Below, in pieces: positions 1-8,814 of a DNA stretch of 64,000 nucleotides. The stretch is from an uncultured Acidobacteriia bacterium. Lineage in GTDB: Bacteria > Acidobacteriota > Terriglobia > Bryobacterales > Bryobacteraceae. The notes under the pieces were generated by a model. That model made no database searches. It saw only the letters and a list, made by a program, of their open reading frames with translations, and had not been told where the DNA came from. The translations under genes were made by a program, and so were the position numbers. Position 1 is the first letter of the stretch. Every line of letters begins with the position of its first letter. Location: positions 62,001 through 126,000 of the forward strand of contig CAINNJ010000023.1 in the NCBI GenBank assembly GCA_903851195.1, given 5' to 3'.

Positions 1-1724
1 GAGCAGGGAACTGCCCCGTCCCCTTCCTTCACGCAGTAAAAACGGTCCGCCGGAAGGCTGGTCAGGACCTCGGATTGCCCGGAAGGCCACCGGATTTCCA
101 CCCGGTCCGCCTGGCGACGGCTACCGAGGCCGAAGTGGAGCCGGAGGTCGTTCTGCGAAAGATAACTCCCCCCGCTTCTCACTTCGTCGGTCTGTGTGAC
201 ATCGCCGGCCGTGATCTTTATCCGGGCATTCAGCGCCAGTTTGTTGCCCGAGGCGCCGGCGAGTTCGAAGCTGATCCAGTGGTTACGCGCGGCAACCTGA
301 GGACGAAGGATTACCGGCTCGCCTTCCAGGTTTTCAATCACTACCTCCAGCGTGCCGTCATTGAACAGGTCGCCGACAGCCAGGCCGCGTCCCACGCGCG
401 GAACACGCAGCGCCGCGCCCGCCAGGCCGCTTACATCGCGGAACCCGCCGTCGCGCCGGTTCAGGAACAACTGGCTCGGCTCGCGGTAAGAAATCCCGAT
501 CTTCGCCTGATCGACCTGCGGGTACACATGACCGTTGACCAGGATCAGGTCGAGCCAGCCATCGTTGTCAACATCGAAAAAGGCATCTCCCCAGCCCACA
601 TGGTGAATCGTCGGCTGCGCGACGCCGGAAATATTCGAGACATCGGTAAAGCTCAGCCCCCCGTCGTTACGAAAGAGTTGCAGATACTGCTCGCTGAAAT
701 GCGAGATCGCAATCGAGAATCGCCCGGTGTGCAGATAGTCTCCGAGAGCCACTCCCATATTCGCCAGGGCCTTGCCGTTTTCCTCCAGAGCTACGCCCGC
801 CTGGAAACCCATCTCGGTAAAGCGGCCATTTCCGTCGTTTCGGTACAAATAATTGTTCGCGCCGTCATTGGCGACGAAAAGATCGGGTCTGCCGTCGTTG
901 TTGAAGTCCGACCAAACGGCCGTCAGGCCCAACAGATTCGCCGGGCCCGCGACGCCCGCTTTTTGGGAAACGTCGCTGAATGTGCCGTCGCCGTTATTCC
1001 GATACAGGTTGTCGGGCGATCCTTTCAGTCCGGCGGGCCCGCATTGAACTTTAATGGTGTGGTACTCGCAGGTCACCATCGAGCCGAAGGCAGGCAGATC
1101 GTGCAGATCGAATGCGGCATAGTGGGACACGAACAGGTCCTGCCAGCCGTCGCCGTCATAGTCTCCGAAGGTGGCGCCCGTGGCCCAGAGGGTGTCGGCC
1201 CCCAGTCCCGCCTCCTTCGTGACGTCGGTGAAAGTGCCGTCGCCGTTGTTGCGATAGAGCACCACGCCCCCGAAACAGGTCACCAGAAGGTCCGGCCGTC
1301 CGTCGTTGTTGTAATCCCCCGCTGCCGCGCCGTTCGCCCAACAGGGGTACCCGATACCCGCTTTTTCCGTTACGTCGCTGAACGTGCCGTCGTGATTGTT
1401 ATGAAATAGCGCGCTGCGTGCCTTCCTGCCCGCCAGTTGCATATCGACATCCGGCGCGTTCGTGAAGTAGATGTCGGGCCACCCGTCGCGGTCGTAGTCG
1501 ATCAAAGCCACGCCGCCGCTCATCGATTCCACGATGTACTTCTTGTCCGGCGAAGCCAGATGGTTGAAATGGATTTTCGTGGACGCGGTAATATCCGTCA
1601 GTTGGGGAATCGCTGTTGTATCGGGAGCAACCGGCCCCTTCCCCTGTTGGCCCCAAAGACAGAGTCCGAGTATCGTCAGGCCGGCGAGTCCCGCGAAGGC
1701 CGCCCGCGTCGTGTGGACCGGCAT
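1..1724 (-). CDS. FG-GAP repeat protein with C-terminal ASPIC/UnbV-like domain (CRTAC1 type), 3' end outside window
   Basis: A secreted beta-propeller-like protein reads on the minus strand from an ATG at 1724 and runs off the left edge. The N-terminus has a short basic stretch and a hydrophobic segment, consistent with a signal peptide. It is followed by many calcium-binding-type FG-GAP/VCBS repeats with the pattern GDYDGDGWQDLF, SDFNNDGRPDLF and YRNNGDGTF. The visible C-terminal part carries the ASPIC/UnbV-like pattern (NHWISFELAG, then RSGGSYLSQNDLRLHFGLG and VEIRWPSG). Such proteins are common in Solibacter-type Acidobacteriota, usually next to TPR genes. Here the ATG lies one base after the stop of the TPR gene, so the two are probably translationally coupled. 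The molecular function is unknown; a surface or extracellular binding role is an inference. Confidence 0.85.
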   Translation of the reverse strand, partial: MPVHTTRAAFAGLAGLTILGLCLWGQQGKGPVAPDTTAIPQLTDITASTKIHFNHLASPDKKYIVESMSGGVALIDYDRDGWPDIYFTNAPDVDMQLAGRKARSALFHNNHDGTFSDVTEKAGIGYPCWANGAAAGDYNNDGRPDLLVTCFGGVVLYRNNGDGTFTDVTKEAGLGADTLWATGATFGDYDGDGWQDLFVSHYAAFDLHDLPAFGSMVTCEYHTIKVQCGPAGLKGSPDNLYRNNGDGTFSDVSQKAGVAGPANLLGLTAVWSDFNNDGRPDLFVANDGANNYLYRNDGNGRFTEMGFQAGVALEENGKALANMGVALGDYLHTGRFSIAISHFSEQYLQLFRNDGGLSFTDVSNISGVAQPTIHHVGWGDAFFDVDNDGWLDLILVNGHVYPQVDQAKIGISYREPSQLFLNRRDGGFRDVSGLAGAALRVPRVGRGLAVGDLFNDGTLEVVIENLEGEPVILRPQVAARNHWISFELAGASGNKLALNARIKITAGDVTQTDEVRSGGSYLSQNDLRLHFGLGSRRQADRVEIRWPSGQSEVLTSLPADRFYCVKEGDGAVPC

Positions 1725-1725
1725 G

Positions 1726-2919
1726 TCACTTCGGGCCGGACTGGCCCGAAAACCCTTTGAAGACTTTGAACAGCTTGTCTTTCACTTCCTGGTAATGATG
1801 GAATGCTTCGAGCTCGTGTTCGGCATCCACGGTCCGGCCCGCGCGGCGATACAGCGTGCTCAGGCGGAAGTGCGCCGCGATGTTGGTCGGATCGTCCTTC
1901 AGGGCGCTTTCGAGAAGCGAAATGGCGTCGTTCGGACGGTTCAAAGAAATCATGACGATCGCCAGACCGGTTCTTGCATCGGAGTCTTTCGGCTGCAGGG
2001 CAAGAGCCCTCTCGTAGTTCTCCTGCGCCGCCTTGAAATTGCTTTTGGCGACCATGATTTCTCCGAGCTGCCGCCAGGACAACTCGTCATACGGGTTCAG
2101 GCGCACGGCGGCCTGATACTCTTCTTCCGCCCGGGCGTTCAGCGCGGGGTCGGGAGAAGTCCTCAACTGTTCGGCCAGCTCGAAATGCGCGCCGGGGATC
2201 GCCGGATTCAGCCGGATCGCCTCGCGATAGTGCGTTATAGCGCCGGCGTGATCCCCCTGCCGCGCCAGTTCCCCGGCCATGATCATATGCGCCTGCGCGG
2301 AATCGGGCGCGACGGTAACCAGACTCAACAGGCTCTGGTACATCGTCTGGCGGGAAATCTGGTAAGCGGCGAGAAGGATTTGCGGATCCCGCGGCGCCAG
2401 TTCCTCCAGCTTTACAACTACCGAGAGAGCCTTTTCGAATTGCGACGCCGCGGAATGCAGCTCGATCATTTCAAGCCCGACCTCGATGCGGAGTTTCTTC
2501 TCCTCCGGGTTTGATAAGGCGAGATTGGAAAATGCGCGCTCCAGATCGTTTTGCGCCGCCGCCGAATCTCCGGTGCGCTTTTCCGCGATTCCCAGCAGCG
2601 CCCCGACCTTCCAAAGATCCGGCTGCAGTTGCAAAGCGGCGCGCAGGAGGGGAATCGCTTCTGCGTAGTTGCCCTGAAAAAACAGCAGCACACCAAGATT
2701 GGCCTGCGCGTTGAGGTTCTTCGAGTCGAGCGAAATGATTTTGCGCAGCAAAGGAATCGCGAGCTGCGGCTTTTGATCCTGCAGGTACTTCTGCGCCTGC
2801 TGCGCGAGGGCGTCGACGCTGTGCTGTGTATCCTGGGCGTTCAGCGCAATGAAACCAGGCCAGGGCAGGGCGAGAATCAGCACGCAACCCGCTCTTGAGA
2901 CGGAACTTCTCACCTGCAT
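1726..2919 (-). CDS. Secreted tetratricopeptide-repeat protein
   Basis: This protein of about 397 residues is built almost entirely of TPR helices. The typical spacing of small and aromatic residues is visible in ALLGIAEKRTGDSAAAQNDL, HYREAIRLNPAIPGAHFELA, EEYQAAVRLNP, ENYERALALQPKDSDA and LLESALKDDPTNIAAHFRL. The start is placed at 2919 (MQVRSSVSRAG...), not at an in-frame start 48 bases upstream, because it opens a clean signal peptide ending near ALNAQ. TPR arrays mediate protein-protein contacts. The gene ends one base before the ATG of the FG-GAP/ASPIC-UnbV protein, so the two probably work together, the TPR protein perhaps as a periplasmic scaffold. That partnership is inferred from the coupling only. 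Confidence 0.85.
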   Translation of the reverse strand: MQVRSSVSRAGCVLILALPWPGFIALNAQDTQHSVDALAQQAQKYLQDQKPQLAIPLLRKIISLDSKNLNAQANLGVLLFFQGNYAEAIPLLRAALQLQPDLWKVGALLGIAEKRTGDSAAAQNDLERAFSNLALSNPEEKKLRIEVGLEMIELHSAASQFEKALSVVVKLEELAPRDPQILLAAYQISRQTMYQSLLSLVTVAPDSAQAHMIMAGELARQGDHAGAITHYREAIRLNPAIPGAHFELAEQLRTSPDPALNARAEEEYQAAVRLNPYDELSWRQLGEIMVAKSNFKAAQENYERALALQPKDSDARTGLAIVMISLNRPNDAISLLESALKDDPTNIAAHFRLSTLYRRAGRTVDAEHELEAFHHYQEVKDKLFKVFKGFSGQSGPK

Positions 2920-3044
2920 CACATATATCACGCTTCGCGACGCAATCGGCGCCCCAACGCCGCTCAACGGCCGCTGCTGACGAGCCTCGAAACGAATTTG
3001 AATGAACGCGCTTGCATGTGGTGATAGACTCCTTGAGGCGCCTG

Positions 3045-4730
3045 ATGAACTCGAATCAATTGCTCTCTCTGGCTCCGGCTGACATCCTCGTCATCGGAGC
3101 TTACTTTGTGACCGTCCTGGGGATCGGTTTCTATCTGAAACGGTTCACGACGACCGGCGACGACTTCTTCCTTGCCGGGCGGGACATGACGGCCTGGATC
3201 GCCGGGCTGAGCTTCGTATCGGCGAATCTGGGCGCTTTGGAACTGATGGGCTGGGCCGGCGCCGCTTATCAGTACGGAATCCTCGCCACGCACTGGTACT
3301 GGATCGGCGCTATCCCGGCCATGTTGTTTCTCGGCATCGTGATGATGCCGTTCTATTACATCTCGAAAACCCATTCGGTGCCCGGTTACCTGAAGTTGCG
3401 CTTCGGTGAGGCGGCCCGGGCCACGTCGGCCATTTCGTTCGGGCTGATGACGATTCTGATGAGCGGCGTCAACATGTACGCCATGGCGCTGATCATGCAG
3501 GTGATCCTCGGCTGGGACCTTTCCTTCAGCATCTGGGTCTCGTCGCTGACCGTGGGCGTGTACGTGGTCCTGGGCGGTCTGCTCTCGGCTATCTTCAACG
3601 AGGTTTTGCAGTTCGTGCTCATCTGGCTGGGCGCGCTGGTGATCACGATTGTCGGCCTGATTGAGACCGGCGGCTGGTCCGGCATGATGGCGCGGGTTCA
3701 TCAAAACACGCCGGGCGCGGATTATACACACCTTTGGAGCACGCTGGGGCACTTCTCGGACAATCCAATGGGAATTCACTGGACCGGGATCGTGCTGGGC
3801 CTTGGGTTCGTGATTTCATTCGGCTACTGGACCACCGATTTCCTTGTCGTGCAGCGGGTGCTTTCGGCGAAGGATCTCCGGTCGGCGCGCATGGCGCCCG
3901 TCATCGGCGCGGCTTTCAAAATGGCCGTACCCCTGATCGTGATCGTGCCGGGTCTGCTTGCGCTCGCCGTGTTGCCGTTCAAACTGGTGGGGGCGGACGA
4001 GGCGGCGGTGAACCACATGCACAGCTACAACGAAGTGCTGCCGCTGATGCTGGCTCGTTACTGCGGCCCCGGACTGCTGGGGCTGGGAATCACCGCGCTG
4101 GTGGCCGGATTCATGTCCGGCATGGCGGGGAACGTGACCGCGTTCTCCACCGTCTGGACCTACGACATCTACCGCGCCCTGATCCGGAAGAACGCGTCCG
4201 ATGAGCATTACGTGAGCATGGGCCGGTGGTCGACCATCGTTGGCCTGCTGATCAGCATCGGGACCGCGTACCTGGTGATGAGGTCCGCGGGAATCATGGA
4301 TTACGTGCAGGCGCTCTTCAGTTTCTTCATCGCGCCGTTATTCGGCACGGTCGTCCTGGGCATGTTGTGGAAGCGTGCGACGCCCGCGGGCGGCTTCTGG
4401 GGCTTGCTGCTCGGCACCATCGCTTCCATCGGGATGTGGGCCTGGGTTAAGCTCGATCCTTCCGCGCTCCGCTACGTGGCCATGTCGCAGGACGCGAAAG
4501 CGATGGCCGAGGACATGTACCGTGCGCTCTGGTCCTGGATCGTGTGCGTCCTGGTCACGGTAATCGTGAGCTACGCGACGAAGCCGCTCCCGGAATCGCA
4601 ACTGGTTGGTCTGGTATACGGGTGCACGCCGATCCCGTCGGACGGCGATCTCGCGCTTTACCGAAAGCCGCAGTTCTGGGCTGTGCTGGTGGCGATGGGA
4701 CTCGTCATACTCAATATTGTGGTTTGGTAG
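3045..4730 (+). CDS. Sodium:solute symporter (SSS/SGLT family), probable sugar importer
   Basis: This is an inner-membrane transporter of about 561 residues with some 13-14 hydrophobic helices. It shows SSS-family features: FFLAGRDMTAWIAGLSFVSA near the N-terminus, GAAYQYGI, and later GFMSGMAGNVTAFSTVWTYDIYR, the region that normally carries the Na2 site and substrate contacts. The ATG at 3045 is chosen over an upstream in-frame ATG at 3012 because TTGAGG lies just before it. The family couples sodium entry to uptake of sugars, inositol or similar solutes. Downstream are a small membrane protein, a sugar isomerase, a ribulokinase and an epimerase, so the likely cargo is L-arabinose or a related sugar. 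That substrate is inferred from context. Confidence 0.88.
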   Translation: MNSNQLLSLAPADILVIGAYFVTVLGIGFYLKRFTTTGDDFFLAGRDMTAWIAGLSFVSANLGALELMGWAGAAYQYGILATHWYWIGAIPAMLFLGIVMMPFYYISKTHSVPGYLKLRFGEAARATSAISFGLMTILMSGVNMYAMALIMQVILGWDLSFSIWVSSLTVGVYVVLGGLLSAIFNEVLQFVLIWLGALVITIVGLIETGGWSGMMARVHQNTPGADYTHLWSTLGHFSDNPMGIHWTGIVLGLGFVISFGYWTTDFLVVQRVLSAKDLRSARMAPVIGAAFKMAVPLIVIVPGLLALAVLPFKLVGADEAAVNHMHSYNEVLPLMLARYCGPGLLGLGITALVAGFMSGMAGNVTAFSTVWTYDIYRALIRKNASDEHYVSMGRWSTIVGLLISIGTAYLVMRSAGIMDYVQALFSFFIAPLFGTVVLGMLWKRATPAGGFWGLLLGTIASIGMWAWVKLDPSALRYVAMSQDAKAMAEDMYRALWSWIVCVLVTVIVSYATKPLPESQLVGLVYGCTPIPSDGDLALYRKPQFWAVLVAMGLVILNIVVW

Positions 4731-4773
4731 GCGACGGGATTTGGCAGGCGAACGGGGTTTGGCAGGCGAACGG
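4722..4773 (+). repeat. Three tandem copies of a 17-18 bp repeat at the symporter 3' end
   Basis: Three near-identical units follow each other: GTTTGGTAGGCGACGGG (4722-4738), ATTTGGCAGGCGAACGGG (4739-4756) and GTTTGGCAGGCGAACGG (4757-4773). The symporter TAG stop lies inside the first unit, which therefore also encodes the last residues. The units look like recent slippage duplications of the gene end. They lengthen the gap before the next start codon at 4787. Confidence 0.85.
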
Positions 4774-4786
4774 ATGGTAGGACAAA

Positions 4787-5008
4787 ATGCATGAACAAAA
4801 GGGTATGATTTCGATCTGGTTCTTCATCGGCGTGCTTCTGCTGTTTTACGGCGTCGTGATTCTCGGCCAGGGACTCTATGAGCTGAGTTCTCCGCCCGCA
4901 AAGCCGGTGGTGCTTGCGAGCCTGCATATCGGCATCTGGTGGGGAATCCTTCTGCTTGTTCTGGGCGGCGGGTATACGCGTCACTTCTTTCCGGGGAGGA
5001 ATCGTTAG
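4787..5008 (+). CDS. Small two-helix membrane protein between symporter and isomerase
   Basis: I do not recognise this 73-residue protein from its sequence. It has two hydrophobic helices, one around residues 9-27 (ISIWFFIGVLLLFYGVVILG) and one around 44-61 (LHIGIWWGILLLVLGGGY). A short loop containing SSPPAKPV separates them, and the tail is basic. It lies 56 bp after the symporter stop and 3 bp before the isomerase start, so it belongs to the sugar operon. Some SSS transporters have small two-helix companion proteins (for example DUF4212 and DUF997 families), and this could be an analogous subunit. That role is inference from size, topology and position. Confidence 0.7.
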   Translation: MHEQKGMISIWFFIGVLLLFYGVVILGQGLYELSSPPAKPVVLASLHIGIWWGILLLVLGGGYTRHFFPGRNR

Positions 5009-5011
5009 CTC

Positions 5012-6409
5012 ATGGTTTTCGGACTCATTATCGGCAACAGAGGTTTTTTCCCGGATCATCTGGCGGCAACCGGGCGCAGCGACATGATCGCCGCCATCGA
5101 AAGTGCGGGACACACAGTCCTGGCCGTGGATCCCGGTGAAACGAAATTCGGCGCCGTCGAAACCCGTGCCGAGGCGCGGAAATGTGCCGACCTTTTTCTG
5201 AAGAACGCGCGGACAATCGATGGCGTCATAGTCTCGCTGCCGAATTTCGGGGACGAGCGCGCCGTGGCGGAAACCCTTCGCATGGCGGATCTGCACGTGC
5301 CCGTGCTGATCCAGGCGACCCCCGATACCCCATCGAAGATGTCCATTCGCGACCGCCGCGACAGCTTCTGCGGCAAAATGTCGGTTTGCAATAACCTCAC
5401 GCAATACGGCATTCCGTACTCGCTGACAACCCTGCATACGGAAGCTCCCGATTCCGAAACGTTCCGTAAAGACCTCGCCTGGTTCGCGGGGGTCTGCCGG
5501 GTGACGAAAGGGCTGCGGCGTCTCCGGATCGGCGCCATCGGAGCGCGCCCTGCCGCCTTCAATACCGTCCGCTACAGCGAGAAACTGCTCGAAGCGAGCG
5601 GGATCTCGGTCGAGACCGTCGATCTGTTCGAGATCATGGGCCGCATCCAGAGGATGAAGGACGATCATCCCGGCGCGCAGGCGAAGCTCGCGTCGATCCA
5701 ATCCTATGTTTCGACGAACGGGATTCCGGGCGCGGCGTTGCTGAAAATGGCGAAGCTCGGCGCCGTCATCGACGAGTGGATGGCGCAGAACGAAGTCACC
5801 ATCAGCGCGATTCAGTGCTGGACCGCGATGGAAGAGTTCTTCGGCGTGGTTCCCTGCACCGTGATGAGCATGATGAGCGAAAAGCTGCTATCGAGCGCGT
5901 GCGAGGTGGATATCGCGGGCGTGATTGGGATGCATGCACTGGCGCTCGCCTCGGAGACGCCGAGCGCGCTGCTCGACTGGAACAACAACTACGGGGACGA
6001 TCCGGATAAGGCCGTCTGCTTTCACTGCAGCAATCTTCCGAAGCATTTCTTTGCCGAAGTGAGAATGGATTTTCAGGAGATCATCGCGGGCACCGTGGGC
6101 AAGGATAATACTTTCGGAACCTGCGTGGGCCGGGTGAAGAGCGGCCCCATGAGCTTCGCGCGTTTTTCGACCAATGACCGCGCCGGGAAAATCAGCGGAT
6201 ATGTGGGCGAAGGCGAATTTACCAACGATTCGCTGCAGACGTTCGGAGGCGCCGGAGTAGTCCGGATTCCGGAAATGCAGAAACTGCTGCGATATATCTG
6301 CGAGAACGGTTTCGAACATCATGTGGCCGCTAATTTTTCGACAACGGCAGGCATGGTGTATGAAGGGACTACGAAATACCTGAACTGGGATGTTCACTAC
6401 CACCGGTAA
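5012..6409 (+). CDS. L-fucose/L-arabinose isomerase family protein
   Basis: This 465-residue cytoplasmic protein resembles the L-fucose isomerase-like family (COG2407 type) more than canonical AraA. Recognisable stretches are the N-terminal GLIIGNRGFFPDHLAATGR, then DGVIVSLPNFGDERAVAE, IGAIGARPAAFNTVRYSEKL, and AIQCWTAMEEFFGVVPCTVM, followed by EVDIAGVIGMHALALAS. Conserved acidic residues in the last two regions (E in TAMEEF, D in EVDIAG) would hold the catalytic metal. The family interconverts aldoses and ketoses. The ribulokinase and ribulose-5-phosphate epimerase that follow make L-arabinose to L-ribulose the most economical reaction. Fucose or another pentose remains possible, because kinase specificity cannot be read directly. 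Good family match; substrate inferred. Confidence 0.85.
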   Translation: MVFGLIIGNRGFFPDHLAATGRSDMIAAIESAGHTVLAVDPGETKFGAVETRAEARKCADLFLKNARTIDGVIVSLPNFGDERAVAETLRMADLHVPVLIQATPDTPSKMSIRDRRDSFCGKMSVCNNLTQYGIPYSLTTLHTEAPDSETFRKDLAWFAGVCRVTKGLRRLRIGAIGARPAAFNTVRYSEKLLEASGISVETVDLFEIMGRIQRMKDDHPGAQAKLASIQSYVSTNGIPGAALLKMAKLGAVIDEWMAQNEVTISAIQCWTAMEEFFGVVPCTVMSMMSEKLLSSACEVDIAGVIGMHALALASETPSALLDWNNNYGDDPDKAVCFHCSNLPKHFFAEVRMDFQEIIAGTVGKDNTFGTCVGRVKSGPMSFARFSTNDRAGKISGYVGEGEFTNDSLQTFGGAGVVRIPEMQKLLRYICENGFEHHVAANFSTTAGMVYEGTTKYLNWDVHYHR

Positions 6410-6457
6410 GAGGGGTGTTGCGGGGCGAGGCCTGTTGACAAGAGGATCGGTAAGCGT

Positions 6458-8011
6458 ATGAGTGTCGTTGCGGGAGTAGATTTCGGAACGCTGTCGGTGC
6501 GCGTGTCTCTCTTCGACAGTGCCCTTGGACGCCTGAGTTTCGCGGTCGCGGAGTATCCGCTCCGCCGCTTGAAGACCGATCCGGATTACGCGACGCAGAG
6601 CCACGACGACCATATGCGCGCTCTCGTGGCTGCCATGCGCGAGGCTGTTGCGAAGGCAGGCATCTCCGGCCACGCGATTGAGTCGGTCGCTATCGACACC
6701 ACGGGATCGAGCGTGGTTCCCGTGGACGCGCGCATGCAGCCCGTCGACGATTATTACCTCTGGTGCGATCATCGCGCCTGGCAGGAGGCGGATCAGATCA
6801 CGCAGTCCGCGCGCGCGGCCGGTTTGCCGGCGCTGGCGTGGTGTGGCGGCACGTACTCGAGCGAATGGGGCTGGGCCAAACTCCTGCACTGGCTGCGCCA
6901 CAATCCGGAGAAGCGCGCCGCTGCCGCGAGCGCCTTCGAGCATTGCGACATGGTCGCCGCTACGCTGTGCGGCGTCACAGACCCTGCTCTGGCGAAACGC
7001 AGTGTGTGCGCGATGGGCCACAAGTGGATGTGGAACGAAGCGCTGGGAGGCCTGCCGCCCGAGGACTTTCTTACGGGAGTAGATCCGTTACTGAGGGGCT
7101 TCCGCGACAAGCTTGCCGGGGAGTATGCGGCCTCCGACCGGATCGCGGGTTCGCTTTCCACCGAATGGGCTGACCGCATGGGTCTGAAGCCCGGAATTCC
7201 GATCCCCGTGGGAGCGTTCGACGCCCACTGGGACGCTTTGGGCGCGGGCGCCGCGCTGGGCGACGTCGTCAATATTGTCGGCACCTCGACTTGCATCATT
7301 GCGATGAGCGAGGGCGCCGATTTGATCCCGGGCCTGTGTGGCGTCGTCTGCGGATCCGTGGATCCTCGGCTTACCGGGATTGAAGCGGGCATGTCGGCAA
7401 CGGGCGACGTCTTCGATGCCATCGCGCGCAGGGCGGGGACTTCGCCGGCGGCACTCTCGGCGGGTCTCGAGACCTACCGGGCGGGCCAGACGGGGCTGCT
7501 TCGGATGCCGTGGGATAACGGCGACCGGACGATCCTCGTAAATCCTGAAGTCAGCGGCGTTACCCTCGGCTGGAAGTTGACGCATACCGCGCAGGATGAG
7601 CTTTTCGCCGCCGTAGAGGGCGCCGCGTTCCACACCCGCGTCATTCTGGAGCACATGGAACGGCATTCGGTGCCGATTGTTCGGGTGATTAATGGCGGGG
7701 GAATCCCCCAGCGCAATCAGGTTCTGAATCAGGTGTACGCGAATGTGTTGAATAAACCGGTTCTCGTCCCGGCGGCGGACGTGACCAGTCTCGGGTCCGC
7801 CATCTTCGCGTTCCTTGCGGCAGGCGCTTTCGCGAATGTTCAGGAAGCGCAGCGGGCGCTCTGCCCGGATTACCGCATCTTTGAACCCCGCCAGGAGACA
7901 CGCGCTGCTTACGATGAGTTGTTTGCGCATTTCACCGGGCTTTACTTCGAGTTCGGACGAGGCGCGCTGATGCCGGCGCTGCGCCGCATCGCACGGGAGG
8001 CACTGTTATGA
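6458..8011 (+). CDS. araB: Ribulokinase (FGGY carbohydrate kinase)
   Basis: This 517-residue FGGY-family kinase phosphorylates L-ribulose with ATP in the cytoplasm. The first ATPase motif is at the start (VVAGVDFGTLSVRVSLFD) and the phosphate motif AIDTTGSSVVPVD lies near residue 85. Substrate-contacting motifs typical of ribulokinase follow: YLWCDHRAWQEAD, CGGTYSSEWGWAKLLHWLR and PVGAFDAHWDALGAGA, the last containing the catalytic aspartate region. The C-terminal nucleotide-binding part includes GTSTCIIAMSEG and RVINGGGIPQRNQVLNQVYA. The length is slightly below the 560 or so of E. coli AraB. Its stop overlaps the next start as ATGA, coupling it to the epimerase. Ribulokinase is strongly favoured over other FGGY kinases. 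Confidence 0.92.
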   Translation: MSVVAGVDFGTLSVRVSLFDSALGRLSFAVAEYPLRRLKTDPDYATQSHDDHMRALVAAMREAVAKAGISGHAIESVAIDTTGSSVVPVDARMQPVDDYYLWCDHRAWQEADQITQSARAAGLPALAWCGGTYSSEWGWAKLLHWLRHNPEKRAAAASAFEHCDMVAATLCGVTDPALAKRSVCAMGHKWMWNEALGGLPPEDFLTGVDPLLRGFRDKLAGEYAASDRIAGSLSTEWADRMGLKPGIPIPVGAFDAHWDALGAGAALGDVVNIVGTSTCIIAMSEGADLIPGLCGVVCGSVDPRLTGIEAGMSATGDVFDAIARRAGTSPAALSAGLETYRAGQTGLLRMPWDNGDRTILVNPEVSGVTLGWKLTHTAQDELFAAVEGAAFHTRVILEHMERHSVPIVRVINGGGIPQRNQVLNQVYANVLNKPVLVPAADVTSLGSAIFAFLAAGAFANVQEAQRALCPDYRIFEPRQETRAAYDELFAHFTGLYFEFGRGALMPALRRIAREALL

Positions 8012-8703
8012 CTCTGGAGGCACTGCGGGCGGAGGTCCTCGAGGCGAATCTGTCTTTGGTTCGGCACGGTCTTGTAGTCGGGACGTTCGGGAATGCGAGC
8101 GGAATCGACCGCGATCTTGGCTTGGTTGCAATTAAGCCCAGCGGGGTCGATTACAACGCGCTGCAGGCTGGCGATCTGGTGATCACGGACCTCGACGGGC
8201 GGGTCGTGGAGGGCGAGCTTCGGCCGTCTTCCGATCTGGCAACGCACCTCGCTTTGTACAAAGCTTTTCCGGGAATCGGAGGAGTTGCTCACACGCACTC
8301 CAGGCATGCGACTGCCTGGGCACAGGCCCGCAGAGAGATTCCGTGCTTCGGGACGACGCACGCGGACTATTTTCGAGGCGCGATTCCCGTAACCGCCGAC
8401 ATGCAGGACGAAGAGATCGCGACGGATTACGAAAAAAATACCGGTTTGTGCATTGCGCGCCGGTTTGCGCAAATCGATCCGATGACGATGCCCGCGGTTC
8501 TGGTCGCCGGGCATGCTCCATTTACGTGGGGCGGGAGCCCCGCTGATGCCTCGCACAATGCGTTCGTGCTGGAAGAGATTGCGCATCTGGCCTTTATGAC
8601 GATATCGATCGACAGCAGGGCAAATTCGATCACGGATTCGCTGCGGGACAAGCACTTCCTCAGAAAACACGGCTCGACAGCCTATTACGGGCAACCGAAG
8701 TAA
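8008..8703 (+). CDS. araD: L-ribulose-5-phosphate 4-epimerase
   Basis: This 231-residue class II aldolase-fold enzyme converts L-ribulose 5-phosphate to D-xylulose 5-phosphate, feeding the pentose phosphate pathway. The zinc site is visible as H95 and H97 (HTHSRHATAWAQ) plus H169 (LVAGHAPFTWG). Asp76 (RPSSDLATH) and Asp120 (THADYF) occupy the positions of catalytic or binding residues in E. coli AraD. Length and the GTFGNAS phosphate-binding motif fit the family. The ATG overlaps the ribulokinase stop by four bases. With the kinase and isomerase it completes a three-step L-arabinose-type route. Confidence 0.95.
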   Translation: MTLEALRAEVLEANLSLVRHGLVVGTFGNASGIDRDLGLVAIKPSGVDYNALQAGDLVITDLDGRVVEGELRPSSDLATHLALYKAFPGIGGVAHTHSRHATAWAQARREIPCFGTTHADYFRGAIPVTADMQDEEIATDYEKNTGLCIARRFAQIDPMTMPAVLVAGHAPFTWGGSPADASHNAFVLEEIAHLAFMTISIDSRANSITDSLRDKHFLRKHGSTAYYGQPK

Positions 8704-8814
8704 AGAAAGAGCCCGGCAGCATGAACGGCCATATGTTGTTTTCAGTCGGATCTCCCTTCCGGATTCTCACTTGCAACAAATATCGCGCATCCGCCACAAA
8801 TAGCAGAGGAAGTG

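Noticed and set aside
75-1409. Long open plus-strand frame (444 codons) across the FG-GAP gene
   Set aside because: It is antisense to a protein with clear FG-GAP and ASPIC/UnbV motifs, and its own product is low in recognisable structure. High GC content leaves such antisense frames open.
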